Shown here in pieces: positions 24,723-33,692 of a stretch of 64,000 nucleotides of DNA (positions are counted from its first letter, which is position 1; each line of letters begins with the position of its first letter). The notes below the pieces were generated by a model, which was not told the origin of the DNA, ran no database searches, and was given only the letters and a program-made list of their open reading frames with translations. The translations under genes and the position numbers were made by a program. The stretch comes from JASHUC01 sp963849095 (GTDB lineage: Bacteria > Pseudomonadota > Gammaproteobacteria > Steroidobacterales > Steroidobacteraceae), in assembly GCA_963849095.1 (NCBI GenBank), contig CAWKGA010000001.1, positions 434,001 through 498,000 of the forward strand. The letters are read 5' to 3'.

Positions 24723-25232
24723 GTGGCGCGCAGCAAGAGCTTGACCGTCCGCGATCGCCTGGCCGTCCACGACCTGCTGGCGCGATACGCCTGGGCGCTC
24801 GATACGGGAGATGTGGACGGCTTCATCGCCTGCTTCACGCCCGATGCCGTCGTGATCGAGGAGGTCTTCGAGGAGCCGGACCGCTGGGAAGGACACGACA
24901 GCATCCGCCGCCTCGCCGAGCACTACCGGTCCGTGCCCGACTTTCCGGGCCGCCAGCACCACGTGAGCCAGGTGCTGATGGAGGGGAACTCGCGGCGCTG
25001 CGCGATGCGATCCTTCACGTTCGTCACCGAATGCCGGGGCGAGCCGCCGTACGTCGTGCGCTTCGCCGGCTACTACGAGGACCGCGCCGTCAAGGTGCGC
25101 GGGAGCTGGCTGTTCAAGGAGCGGATCATTCGCCTGTGGGACGGGCCAGCGCTCGCGCGCTTTCCGGGCCGCGACGGCACGCGCACGCCGCGCAGGCGCC
25201 CGCCTCAGCTCGTCATTCGAAGGGGGACTTGA
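24723..25232 (+). CDS. SnoaL-like (NTF2 fold) protein
   Basis: A 169-residue protein of the same broad family as the product of the gene at 21263: LTVRDRLAVHDLLARYAWALDTGDVDGFIACFTPDAVVIEE is the N-terminal helix and first strand, with GHDSIRRLAEHY and QHHVSQVLMEG following. The C-terminus is basic and proline-rich. GTG 24723 is chosen because AGGGG lies about 7 nt upstream; the frame also opens at ATG 24681, inside the probable IS flank. folE starts only 1 bp after its stop. No catalytic residue can be assigned. The IS element now separates it from its likely former upstream neighbours. Confidence 0.75.
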   Translation: MARSKSLTVRDRLAVHDLLARYAWALDTGDVDGFIACFTPDAVVIEEVFEEPDRWEGHDSIRRLAEHYRSVPDFPGRQHHVSQVLMEGNSRRCAMRSFTFVTECRGEPPYVVRFAGYYEDRAVKVRGSWLFKERIIRLWDGPALARFPGRDGTRTPRRRPPQLVIRRGT

Positions 25233-25233
25233 G

Positions 25234-25836
25234 ATGCCGAAAGCCGCTCGATCTCGCGTATCGCGCCACACGGCAGAGGAGGCAGTGCGCACTCTGCTGC
25301 GCTGGGCGGGAGAGGATCCGCAGCGCGAGGGGCTCCTCGACACGCCGAAGCGCGTGGTCAACGCCTACCGGGACTGGTTCTCGGGATACGCGGTGGACCC
25401 CCGCGAGTACATGCGGCGCACGTTCGAGGAGGTCAACGGCTACGACGAGCTCGTCGTGCTCCGCGACATCTCCTTCGAGTCGCACTGCGAGCACCACATG
25501 GCGCCGATCGTGGGTCGCGTCCACGTCGGGTATCTGCCGAGCAACAAGGTCGTCGGCATCAGCAAGCTTGCGCGGGTGGTGGAGGGTTACGCCCGCCGCT
25601 TCCAGGTGCAAGAGAAGCTCACTGCGCAGATTGCCGCGTGCATCGATGAGGTACTGAAGCCGCGCGGCGTCGGGGTGGTCGTGGACGCCCAGCATCAGTG
25701 CATCACCACCCGCGGCGTTCACAAGCGCGGGGTGTCGATGGTCACGAGCAGCATGGTGGGCCTGTTCCGCAGCGATGCGCGGACGCGCGCGGAGTTCCTG
25801 CAGTTCATCGACATCCGGGGCGCCGCCGAGGCCTGA
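25234..25836 (+). CDS. folE: GTP cyclohydrolase I
   Basis: A 200-residue type I enzyme that converts GTP to 7,8-dihydroneopterin triphosphate, the first step of tetrahydrofolate synthesis. Zinc ligands are visible: Cys and His in FESHCEHHMAPIVGRVHVGY (about 90-93) and the second Cys in AQHQCITTRGVHK (about 160). The substrate motif GISKLARVVEGYARRFQVQE is intact. Length matches the family. It starts immediately after the SnoaL-like gene and is convergent with the outer-membrane protein gene. Its place inside a catabolic cluster with a MetE-like methyltransferase hints at a demand for folate there, which is inference. Confidence 0.95.
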   Translation: MPKAARSRVSRHTAEEAVRTLLRWAGEDPQREGLLDTPKRVVNAYRDWFSGYAVDPREYMRRTFEEVNGYDELVVLRDISFESHCEHHMAPIVGRVHVGYLPSNKVVGISKLARVVEGYARRFQVQEKLTAQIAACIDEVLKPRGVGVVVDAQHQCITTRGVHKRGVSMVTSSMVGLFRSDARTRAEFLQFIDIRGAAEA

Positions 25837-25864
25837 GGCGGGAGGGCCGCGCGAGGCGCGTGCG

Positions 25865-27253
25865 TCAGAAGGGGTAGTTGATACCGGTGAAGATCGCGGG
25901 CCCCTCGTCGCCGCAGCCCACATCGAGGTAGCCCACCACGAACGGCAGCGCGAGCCCCCGTACGCCGATGCCGAACACTTTGTGCAGCTGGCCCACGGGA
26001 TCGTCGCGCATTTGATGGAAGACCTCGCCCATGTCCACGAAGGGCGCGAGCTCGACTGCCACCTGGGTGGAGAACGCGTTGATCGTGGTGATCCGCTTGC
26101 GGTACTCGATGCTGGCGGAGGACGAGTCTCGATCGACGAAGCGTCCGCTGCCGAAGCCGCGGAGCAGCTGATCGCCGCCGATCACGGACTGGTCGCCTCC
26201 GATGCTGCTCAGCGCCCAGAAGGGGATGTTCCGCGTTCGATTGGTCTCCGGCATGTATCGCAGAGCGAAATGGACCGCGAGCACCGCATCGTCGGGAAGG
26301 GACCAGAAGTTGCGGCCGTCGATGCCGAACTCGCTGTACAGGCTCGTGTTGAGGAATCCCATGCCGCTCGCCGCGCCTCCGTAGAGGACCCACTCGGCCC
26401 CCCGGGTCGGGACGACCACGTCGTCGCGGGTGTCGTACGTGATGAACAGGCGGTTCAGGATCTCCTGGCGCTCCGCGCGCAGGACGGTCGTGGGATAGAG
26501 CGTCTGGATGGAGGGAATGTCGGTCAGGTGTCCCGGCGTGATCTCAACGGTGCGGGCGCGGAACGTGTAGCCCAGCTGCCAGATGTGGGTGAGGTTGAGG
26601 CCCGCCGTCGTCTGGACGTACTTCTGTTGATCGGTGTAGTTGGTCTGGCGGTACAGGTGCGACTCGTTGCCGATGCCGTAGAAGTGCGGGCTGCCGTCAC
26701 GGTCGTAGACCACGCTCGCGTCGAAGGACCAGAGTTCCTGCCTCAGGATCCCGGTCGCGTATTCCCCGTCGAACTCGCTTTCCACGTACTGCTTGCCTCC
26801 GCCCACGAGGGACCACTGGGTGTTGTCCGAGGGAAAGGAGAAGATGCGGCCCCGCGCTCCCCAGCCGAAGTACTGGCTGTGGAGCACGTCGGGCGCGATG
26901 ATCGTGCTGATATCGCCCTTGTCGTTCGTGATCAGGTAGGTCGGAATGACGCCGAGCGAGGTGCCGCTGTACGGGTCCTCGTCGATCTCCGGGACCGGAA
27001 TGATGGGGGCGGTCGTCGGGTTGAGCCAGCGCTCGATACCTGTCGGGCCTGCCTGCGGCTGGCCGGCCTGGGGGTTCGAGGGCTGTGGCTGCGTCGAGGC
27101 GACGAGGTCCGCGGCGGGCGCGGTCGCGCCGTCCGCGGCGAGAGCGGCACCGCCGCCCGCGACAGCGGCCGCGAGCGCGATTGCGAGTACGGTCGCCGCG
27201 ACCGCCGGCACGGACATGATCGAACGGGATCCTCGCGTGCGGGAGAGGCGCAC
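25865..27253 (-). CDS. BamA/TamA-like outer-membrane beta-barrel protein (bacterial surface antigen family)
   Basis: About 462 residues. An N-terminal signal peptide (RLSRTRGSRSI basic region, then a long Ala/Val core to AALA) leads to a Pro/Gln-rich spacer and a 16-strand-like barrel with many alternating aromatic strands, SSIGGDQSVIGGDQLLRGFGSGRF (the conserved loop-6-like RGF motif) and a C-terminal Phe (INYPF), the outer-membrane insertion signal. No POTRA domains are present, so it is a lone barrel rather than BamA itself. GTG 27253 is taken because it gives a full signal peptide; ATG 27217 is an alternative that removes the basic region. The gene is divergent from the SnoaL-like gene at 27426. 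Confidence 0.8.
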   Translation of the reverse strand: MRLSRTRGSRSIMSVPAVAATVLAIALAAAVAGGGAALAADGATAPAADLVASTQPQPSNPQAGQPQAGPTGIERWLNPTTAPIIPVPEIDEDPYSGTSLGVIPTYLITNDKGDISTIIAPDVLHSQYFGWGARGRIFSFPSDNTQWSLVGGGKQYVESEFDGEYATGILRQELWSFDASVVYDRDGSPHFYGIGNESHLYRQTNYTDQQKYVQTTAGLNLTHIWQLGYTFRARTVEITPGHLTDIPSIQTLYPTTVLRAERQEILNRLFITYDTRDDVVVPTRGAEWVLYGGAASGMGFLNTSLYSEFGIDGRNFWSLPDDAVLAVHFALRYMPETNRTRNIPFWALSSIGGDQSVIGGDQLLRGFGSGRFVDRDSSSASIEYRKRITTINAFSTQVAVELAPFVDMGEVFHQMRDDPVGQLHKVFGIGVRGLALPFVVGYLDVGCGDEGPAIFTGINYPF

Positions 27254-27425
27254 GGCGGGCCAATGATAGCCTATCGGCGCGAGCTGCTGCGCGCGAAGGA
27301 ACGGGCCCCCGATGCGCGAATGACGCGCGTCCCAAGTGAGCGGCGCGGCGCTTCGGTTGCTTACCGCCCGCCGGGAAGTGAGCCATAATCGTCCGGACAC
27401 GATGCGGCGGCAGAGCGGGGGAATC

Positions 27426-28067
27426 ATGGGCGGAAACTCCGATGCAGAGATGAAGGCGGAGCTCGGGGCACTCGCGCGGCGGGTGCGGCATCTCGAGGAT
27501 GTGCTCGACATACAGAAGCTGCAGTCGAAGTACGCGCACCTCCTGTTCACCCAGCGCTACGGCCGGATCGCCGAGGAGTGCTTTGCCCGGCATGCCGACG
27601 ATGTGACGCTCGAGTTCTCGGACAGCGGGGTGTACCGCGGCCTCGAGAGCATTCGCGCGGTCTACCGGGACTTCGAGGCGGCGAGGATGAGGATTCCCGG
27701 CTTCTTCATCCTGCACATGGCCGTGAATCCATACATCGAGGTGGCCCGCGACGGGCAGTCCGCCCGCAGCCACTGGCTCTCACCGGGAGCCGTCGGCAGC
27801 CACTCGTCGGCGGGATGGGTGTGGGGGCCTTACTACATCGACTACGTGCGCGAGGAGGGGGAGTGGCGCATCCTGCACTCCAACTTGGCTCCGCTGTTCC
27901 GCAACCGGTACGACGTGAGCTGGGCCGAAGCGAAGGATCACGGCTCCGTGCGCGGTGCCCTCACCGTCGAGCCGGCCGCACGCTCCACGATCTATCGCCC
28001 GTACAACGAGGTGAAGGGCGAGCCCGACCTGTTCAAGCACCATCCCGACCTCCCCGAGCCGTACTGA
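27426..28067 (+). CDS. SnoaL-like (NTF2 fold) protein
   Basis: A 213-residue protein with an N-terminal coiled helix (ELGALARRVRHLEDVLDIQKLQSKYAHLLF) followed by the NTF2/SnoaL fold: EECFARHADDVTLEF, GLESIRAVY, a central FILHMAVNPYIEV strand and a C-terminal VREEGEWRILHSNLAPLF. It is longer than the two relatives at 21263 and 24723 by an added tail ending in HHPDLPEPY. ATG 27426 follows GGGGG at a good distance. Function unknown: a cyclase, isomerase or hydratase of the catabolic region is possible but cannot be shown. It is convergent with typA. Confidence 0.72.
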   Translation: MGGNSDAEMKAELGALARRVRHLEDVLDIQKLQSKYAHLLFTQRYGRIAEECFARHADDVTLEFSDSGVYRGLESIRAVYRDFEAARMRIPGFFILHMAVNPYIEVARDGQSARSHWLSPGAVGSHSSAGWVWGPYYIDYVREEGEWRILHSNLAPLFRNRYDVSWAEAKDHGSVRGALTVEPAARSTIYRPYNEVKGEPDLFKHHPDLPEPY

Positions 28068-28141
28068 GCTCGGGCCCGCGCCTCGCAGGCCGGCCGGAGG
28101 GGCTCACGCTCCCTCGGGCGACGCCGCCATGGCACGCGCCG

Positions 28142-29974
28142 CTACAGCGCGGCGGCCGCAGCGTCGGCGCTGCGGGAAGCCTTCCGGCGCTCCTGCTCGG
28201 TGAGGAAGCGCTTGCGGATGCGGATCGAGCGCGGCGTCACCTCGACGAGCTCGTCCTCCGCGATGAATTCCACGGCGTACTCGAGCGTCAGCGGAATCGG
28301 CGGCGTGAGCAGGATCGCTTCGTCCTTGCCGGCCGCGCGGATGTTCGTGAGCTTCTTGGTCTTGATGGGGTTGACGACCAGATCGTTCTCGCGGCTGTGG
28401 ATCCCGATGATCATCCCTTCGTACAGCTTCTCCCCGGGGCTCACGAAGAGGCGCCCCCGCTCCTGCAGGTTGAACAGGGCGTACGCCACGGCTTCGCCGT
28501 CCTCGTTGCTCACCAGCACGCCGTTGCGGCGGTCCGGGATCTCGCCCTTCAGGGGTGCAAAGCCGTCAAAGACGTGGCTGATCAGCCCGTTGCCGCGGGT
28601 GAGCGTCATGAACTCGCCCTGGAAGCCGATCAGCCCGCGCGCCGGCACCCGGTACTCCAGGCGGACACGGCCCAGGCCGTCGATGGCCATGTCGCCGAGC
28701 TCGGCGCGCCGCTCACCGAGCGCTTCCATCACCGCGCCCTGATGCTCCGCGTCGATGTCCACGGTCAGCGCCTCGTACGGCTCGTGCTGCACGCCGTCGA
28801 CGATCCTCGTGAGGACCTGCGGCTTGCCGACGGCGAGCTCATAGCCTTCGCGGCGCATGCTCTCGATGAGGATCGTGAGATGCAGCTCGCCGCGTCCGGA
28901 TACGCGGAACACGTCGGGCTCGCCCGTGTCCTCGACCCGCAGCGCGACGTTGCTCTGCAGCTCCCGGTACAGCCGCTCGCTCATCTGGCGGCTGGTCACG
29001 AACTTGCCCTCGCGTCCGGCCATCGGAGAGGTGTTGACCTGGAACGTCATGGCGAGCGTCGGCTCATCGACGCTGATGGGCGGCAGGCCCTCGGGCGACA
29101 GGGGATCGCAGATCGTGAGGCCGATGTTCACGTCCTCGATGCCGGTGATCGCGACGATGTCTCCGGCAGGGGCCTCCTCGACGGGCTTGCGCTCGAGCCC
29201 TTTGAAGGCGAGCACCTGCGCGACCTTGGCCGTGCCGTGATCCTCATCGCCGTACCTCAGCGCGACGGTCTGTCCGGCCTTGAGGGTGCCGCGCCGAATG
29301 CGGCCGATGCCGATCCGGCCGACGTAGCTGTTGGAGTCGAGCGTCGAGATCTGCAACTGCAGCGGAGCCTCGGCGTCGCTCGCGGGCGCCGGGACGTGTT
29401 GCAGGATGGCCTCGAAGAGCGCGGCCATGTCCGGGCGCCGCTCCGTGGGCTCGGTCGTGGCCCAACCCTGCAGCGCCGAGGCATAGATGACCGGGAAGTC
29501 GAGCTGGGCATCGTTCGCTCCCAGTCGATCGAACAGCTCGAAGGTCTTGTCGACGACCCACCCGGTCCGCGCTCCGGGGCGATCGATCTTGTTGACGACG
29601 ACGATGGCCTTGTGCCCGAGCGCGAGCGCCTTGCGCGTGACGAAGCGCGTCTGCGGCATGGGGCCTTCCACGGCGTCCACCAGCAACAGCACGCCGTCCA
29701 CCATGGACAGCACCCGCTCCACCTCGCCGCCGAAATCCGCGTGTCCGGGCGTATCCACGATGTTGATGCGTGTGCCGCCGTACTCGATCGCGCAGTTCTT
29801 GGCGAGGATGGTGATGCCGCGCTCGCGCTCGATGTCGTTCGTGTCCATGATCCGCTCGCCGATCCTCTCGTGCGCGGCGAAGGTGCCAGACTGCTTGAGC
29901 AGGCAGTCGACGAGCGTCGTCTTGCCGTGATCGACGTGTGCAATGATGGCGATGTTGCGAATCGGGCGGTTCAC
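28142..29974 (-). CDS. typA: ribosome-associated GTPase TypA/BipA
   Basis: A 610-residue translational GTPase, the usual TypA length. G-motifs: AHVDHGKTTL (G1), ERERGITI (switch I), DTPGHADFGG (G3), VVNKIDRPGAR (G4). Domain order follows EF-G: G domain 1-200, domain II (about 210-295), a domain III/V pair and the TypA-specific C-terminal domain (FIAEDELVEVTPRSIRIRKRFLTEQERRK). It assists ribosome assembly and stress or low-temperature growth in other bacteria. GTG 29974 is the family-consistent start (NRPIRNIAIIAHV); no good SD is present, and a longer in-frame extension is not conserved. It is divergent from the glycosidase-like gene at 30117. Confidence 0.95.
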   Translation of the reverse strand: MNRPIRNIAIIAHVDHGKTTLVDCLLKQSGTFAAHERIGERIMDTNDIERERGITILAKNCAIEYGGTRINIVDTPGHADFGGEVERVLSMVDGVLLLVDAVEGPMPQTRFVTRKALALGHKAIVVVNKIDRPGARTGWVVDKTFELFDRLGANDAQLDFPVIYASALQGWATTEPTERRPDMAALFEAILQHVPAPASDAEAPLQLQISTLDSNSYVGRIGIGRIRRGTLKAGQTVALRYGDEDHGTAKVAQVLAFKGLERKPVEEAPAGDIVAITGIEDVNIGLTICDPLSPEGLPPISVDEPTLAMTFQVNTSPMAGREGKFVTSRQMSERLYRELQSNVALRVEDTGEPDVFRVSGRGELHLTILIESMRREGYELAVGKPQVLTRIVDGVQHEPYEALTVDIDAEHQGAVMEALGERRAELGDMAIDGLGRVRLEYRVPARGLIGFQGEFMTLTRGNGLISHVFDGFAPLKGEIPDRRNGVLVSNEDGEAVAYALFNLQERGRLFVSPGEKLYEGMIIGIHSRENDLVVNPIKTKKLTNIRAAGKDEAILLTPPIPLTLEYAVEFIAEDELVEVTPRSIRIRKRFLTEQERRKASRSADAAAAAL

Positions 29975-30116
29975 GGGGGGTGCATGTGCCGGAAAACGGG
30001 CGCGAAGGGTAGCAGAAGCGCATGATGTGGGCGACGTCGTCTGTCGCCCCATCGGAGAGTGACATATTGGTGCCGCACTGAAAGGCCGACGCCAGGGCTC
30101 GAGACCCCGCTCGCTC

Positions 30117-31346
30117 GTGAGACCTCGAGCCGCCAAGCGCCCTGCCACCCCCGGCGAGCGGCAAGCTCTCCTTGCCACCGCCCACCGCCGCGCAATCGAG
30201 CTGCTCAACCGCAATCTGACCTCGGCCGGCCTGCTGGCGGCAACGCCGGGCCGCCGCGCGGCGAGGTTCGGCTACACGGCCATTTTCGGCCGCGATACAG
30301 CCATCGGCTCGCTCGCCATGGCGCTCTCGGGAGAGGAGGACTTGCGGGGCCAAGCGGCAGACGGCCTCGTCACGCTCGCCCGGTTTCAGGCGCCGAACGG
30401 CCAGATCCCGAAGTTCGTGGACGTACGCCGCCGCGAGGCGGATTTCTGGTATCTCGGCTGCATCGACTCGACGCTCTGGTGGCTCATCGCCGTGGCCTTT
30501 CTCGACGCGCGCGGGCTGCCGCGCGGTCTCTTGCGAGCGTATTCGGACCCCGTCGGTCGGGCGCTCGACTGGCTCGCGGCGCAGGAGCATCCGCGTTTCT
30601 TCCTGCTGCAGCAGAACGAGGCGAGCGACTGGGCCGACATCATGCCGCGGTCGGGGTTCGTGCTCTACACGAATGCGCTGTGGTATCACGTGAAGCGCCT
30701 GTACGGACTGCCGAACGCCGCCGCAACGCGCGCGAGCTTCAACGGCCTGTTCCATCCGTTCTCATCGAGGCACATCGAGCCGTACCGCCGGGGACGACTG
30801 CTCGTGGATTTCGCGCTGCGGAATGCAAGGGCGCGCGACCTGTATCTGAGCTTCGTGAACTTCTCGTTCTTCGGGGACGAGGGCGACGTCCTCGGCAACG
30901 CGCTCGCGGTCCTGCTCGGGCTCTCTGATGAGCGCGCGAGCCGCCGCACCATCCGCGCGCTCATCGCCGCGCGCGTGCATGTGCCCTATCCGGCGCGCGC
31001 CGTGGTGCGCCCGATCCGCCGAACGCACTTCCTGTGGCGGGCCTACATGGCGCGGCACCGGCAAAATCTCGCCTGGCAGTACCACAACGGCGGCATCTGG
31101 CCCCTGGTGGGCGGGTTCTGGGTCATGGCGCTCGCCGCCTGCGGGCGCACCGCCGCGGCGCACCGGGAGCTCGTGAAGCTCGCCGAGGTCTGCTCGCTCG
31201 GCAACTGGCGGTTCACCGAGTGGCTTCACGGCCGGACGCTCGCTGCGCGGGGGATGGCCGGACAGTCGTGGAGCGCCGCCGCCTACCTCCTCGCCGAATA
31301 CAGCGTGACGAGCGGCACGACTCCATTTGAGGGTCCGGCGCGCTGA
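30117..31346 (+). CDS. amylo-alpha-1,6-glucosidase / GH100-like glycosidase
   Basis: A 409-residue alpha-helical protein with the repeating helix pattern of (alpha/alpha)6-barrel glycosidases. Landmarks: YTAIFGRDTAIGSLAM, PNGQIPKFVD, LGCIDSTLWW, QNEASDWADIMPRSGF (candidate catalytic Asp), YHNGGIWPLVGGFW and the C-terminal FTEWLHGR...GQSWSAA. These resemble glycogen debranching glucosidases and neutral invertases (GH100-like). No signal peptide, so cytoplasmic. GTG 30117 start. It lies just upstream of an ABC exporter and not far from the trehalose/glycogen cluster, which supports a sugar role, but the substrate is not established. Confidence 0.7.
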   Translation: MRPRAAKRPATPGERQALLATAHRRAIELLNRNLTSAGLLAATPGRRAARFGYTAIFGRDTAIGSLAMALSGEEDLRGQAADGLVTLARFQAPNGQIPKFVDVRRREADFWYLGCIDSTLWWLIAVAFLDARGLPRGLLRAYSDPVGRALDWLAAQEHPRFFLLQQNEASDWADIMPRSGFVLYTNALWYHVKRLYGLPNAAATRASFNGLFHPFSSRHIEPYRRGRLLVDFALRNARARDLYLSFVNFSFFGDEGDVLGNALAVLLGLSDERASRRTIRALIAARVHVPYPARAVVRPIRRTHFLWRAYMARHRQNLAWQYHNGGIWPLVGGFWVMALAACGRTAAAHRELVKLAEVCSLGNWRFTEWLHGRTLAARGMAGQSWSAAAYLLAEYSVTSGTTPFEGPAR

Positions 31347-31430
31347 GCCTCGCCGGGGCCGGCCACGGCGTGCCGGCCGTTGCGTACAGGCCGTTGCGTG
31401 GACGGAGCGCGCCACTGCACACTGCCGCGC

Positions 31431-33299
<1,869 letters not shown>

Positions 33300-33320
33300 T
33301 CACGCGCGGCGCCGCGCCGG

Positions 33321-33692
33321 TCACCTGCGTGGAAGGCTCGCGAGCACTCGATCGAGCTGGCCGCGGATGACCGCCGTCTCGCGCTCGATGAGGTCCCGCA
33401 CCGCCTCGACGCGCGACTCCTCGGCCTGCTCGGCGCGCACGCGCATGCGCTCCTTCTCGTCGCCGAGGCGGCGGCGCTCCTGGTCCCACGCGCGGCGGGC
33501 GAAAGCATGAGAGACCAGATCGATCGCGAAGACCAGCGCCGCGATGACGAGAATGAGCACTCCGAGGGGCGCGGTGATCCGACCCACCAGGAAGCTGATC
33601 TCTTGCGAGCTCGCGATGACGTTCCAGTTGGCGAGCACGAGCACGGCGAGGAGCGCGAGGACGATGAGATAGGCGACAGCACGGGGTCTCAT
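33321..33692 (-). CDS. LapA-like domain protein (DUF1049)
   Basis: A 123-residue inner-membrane protein. Two hydrophobic helices (AVAYLIVLALLAVLVLANW and ITAPLGVLILVIAALVFAI) enclose the conserved ASSQEISFLVG segment, followed by a long charged coiled-coil tail with many Arg and Glu. This is the LapA/DUF1049 layout, where Escherichia coli LapA works with LapB in lipopolysaccharide assembly. No LapB-type TPR gene is adjacent, so that role is not supported here. Its ATG overlaps the treY stop by 4 bp (ATGA), so it is translated with the trehalose operon. Confidence 0.75.
   Translation of the reverse strand: MRPRAVAYLIVLALLAVLVLANWNVIASSQEISFLVGRITAPLGVLILVIAALVFAIDLVSHAFARRAWDQERRRLGDEKERMRVRAEQAEESRVEAVRDLIERETAVIRGQLDRVLASLPRR

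Noticed and set aside
28068..28141. Intrinsic terminator between the SnoaL-like gene and typA
   Set aside because: A 5-bp GAGGG/CCCTC stem exists but there is no T-run on either strand.
27578..30025. 815-codon plus-strand frame opposite typA
   Set aside because: The opposite strand encodes a full, motif-perfect TypA; the antisense product is low-complexity Arg/His/Leu/Val.
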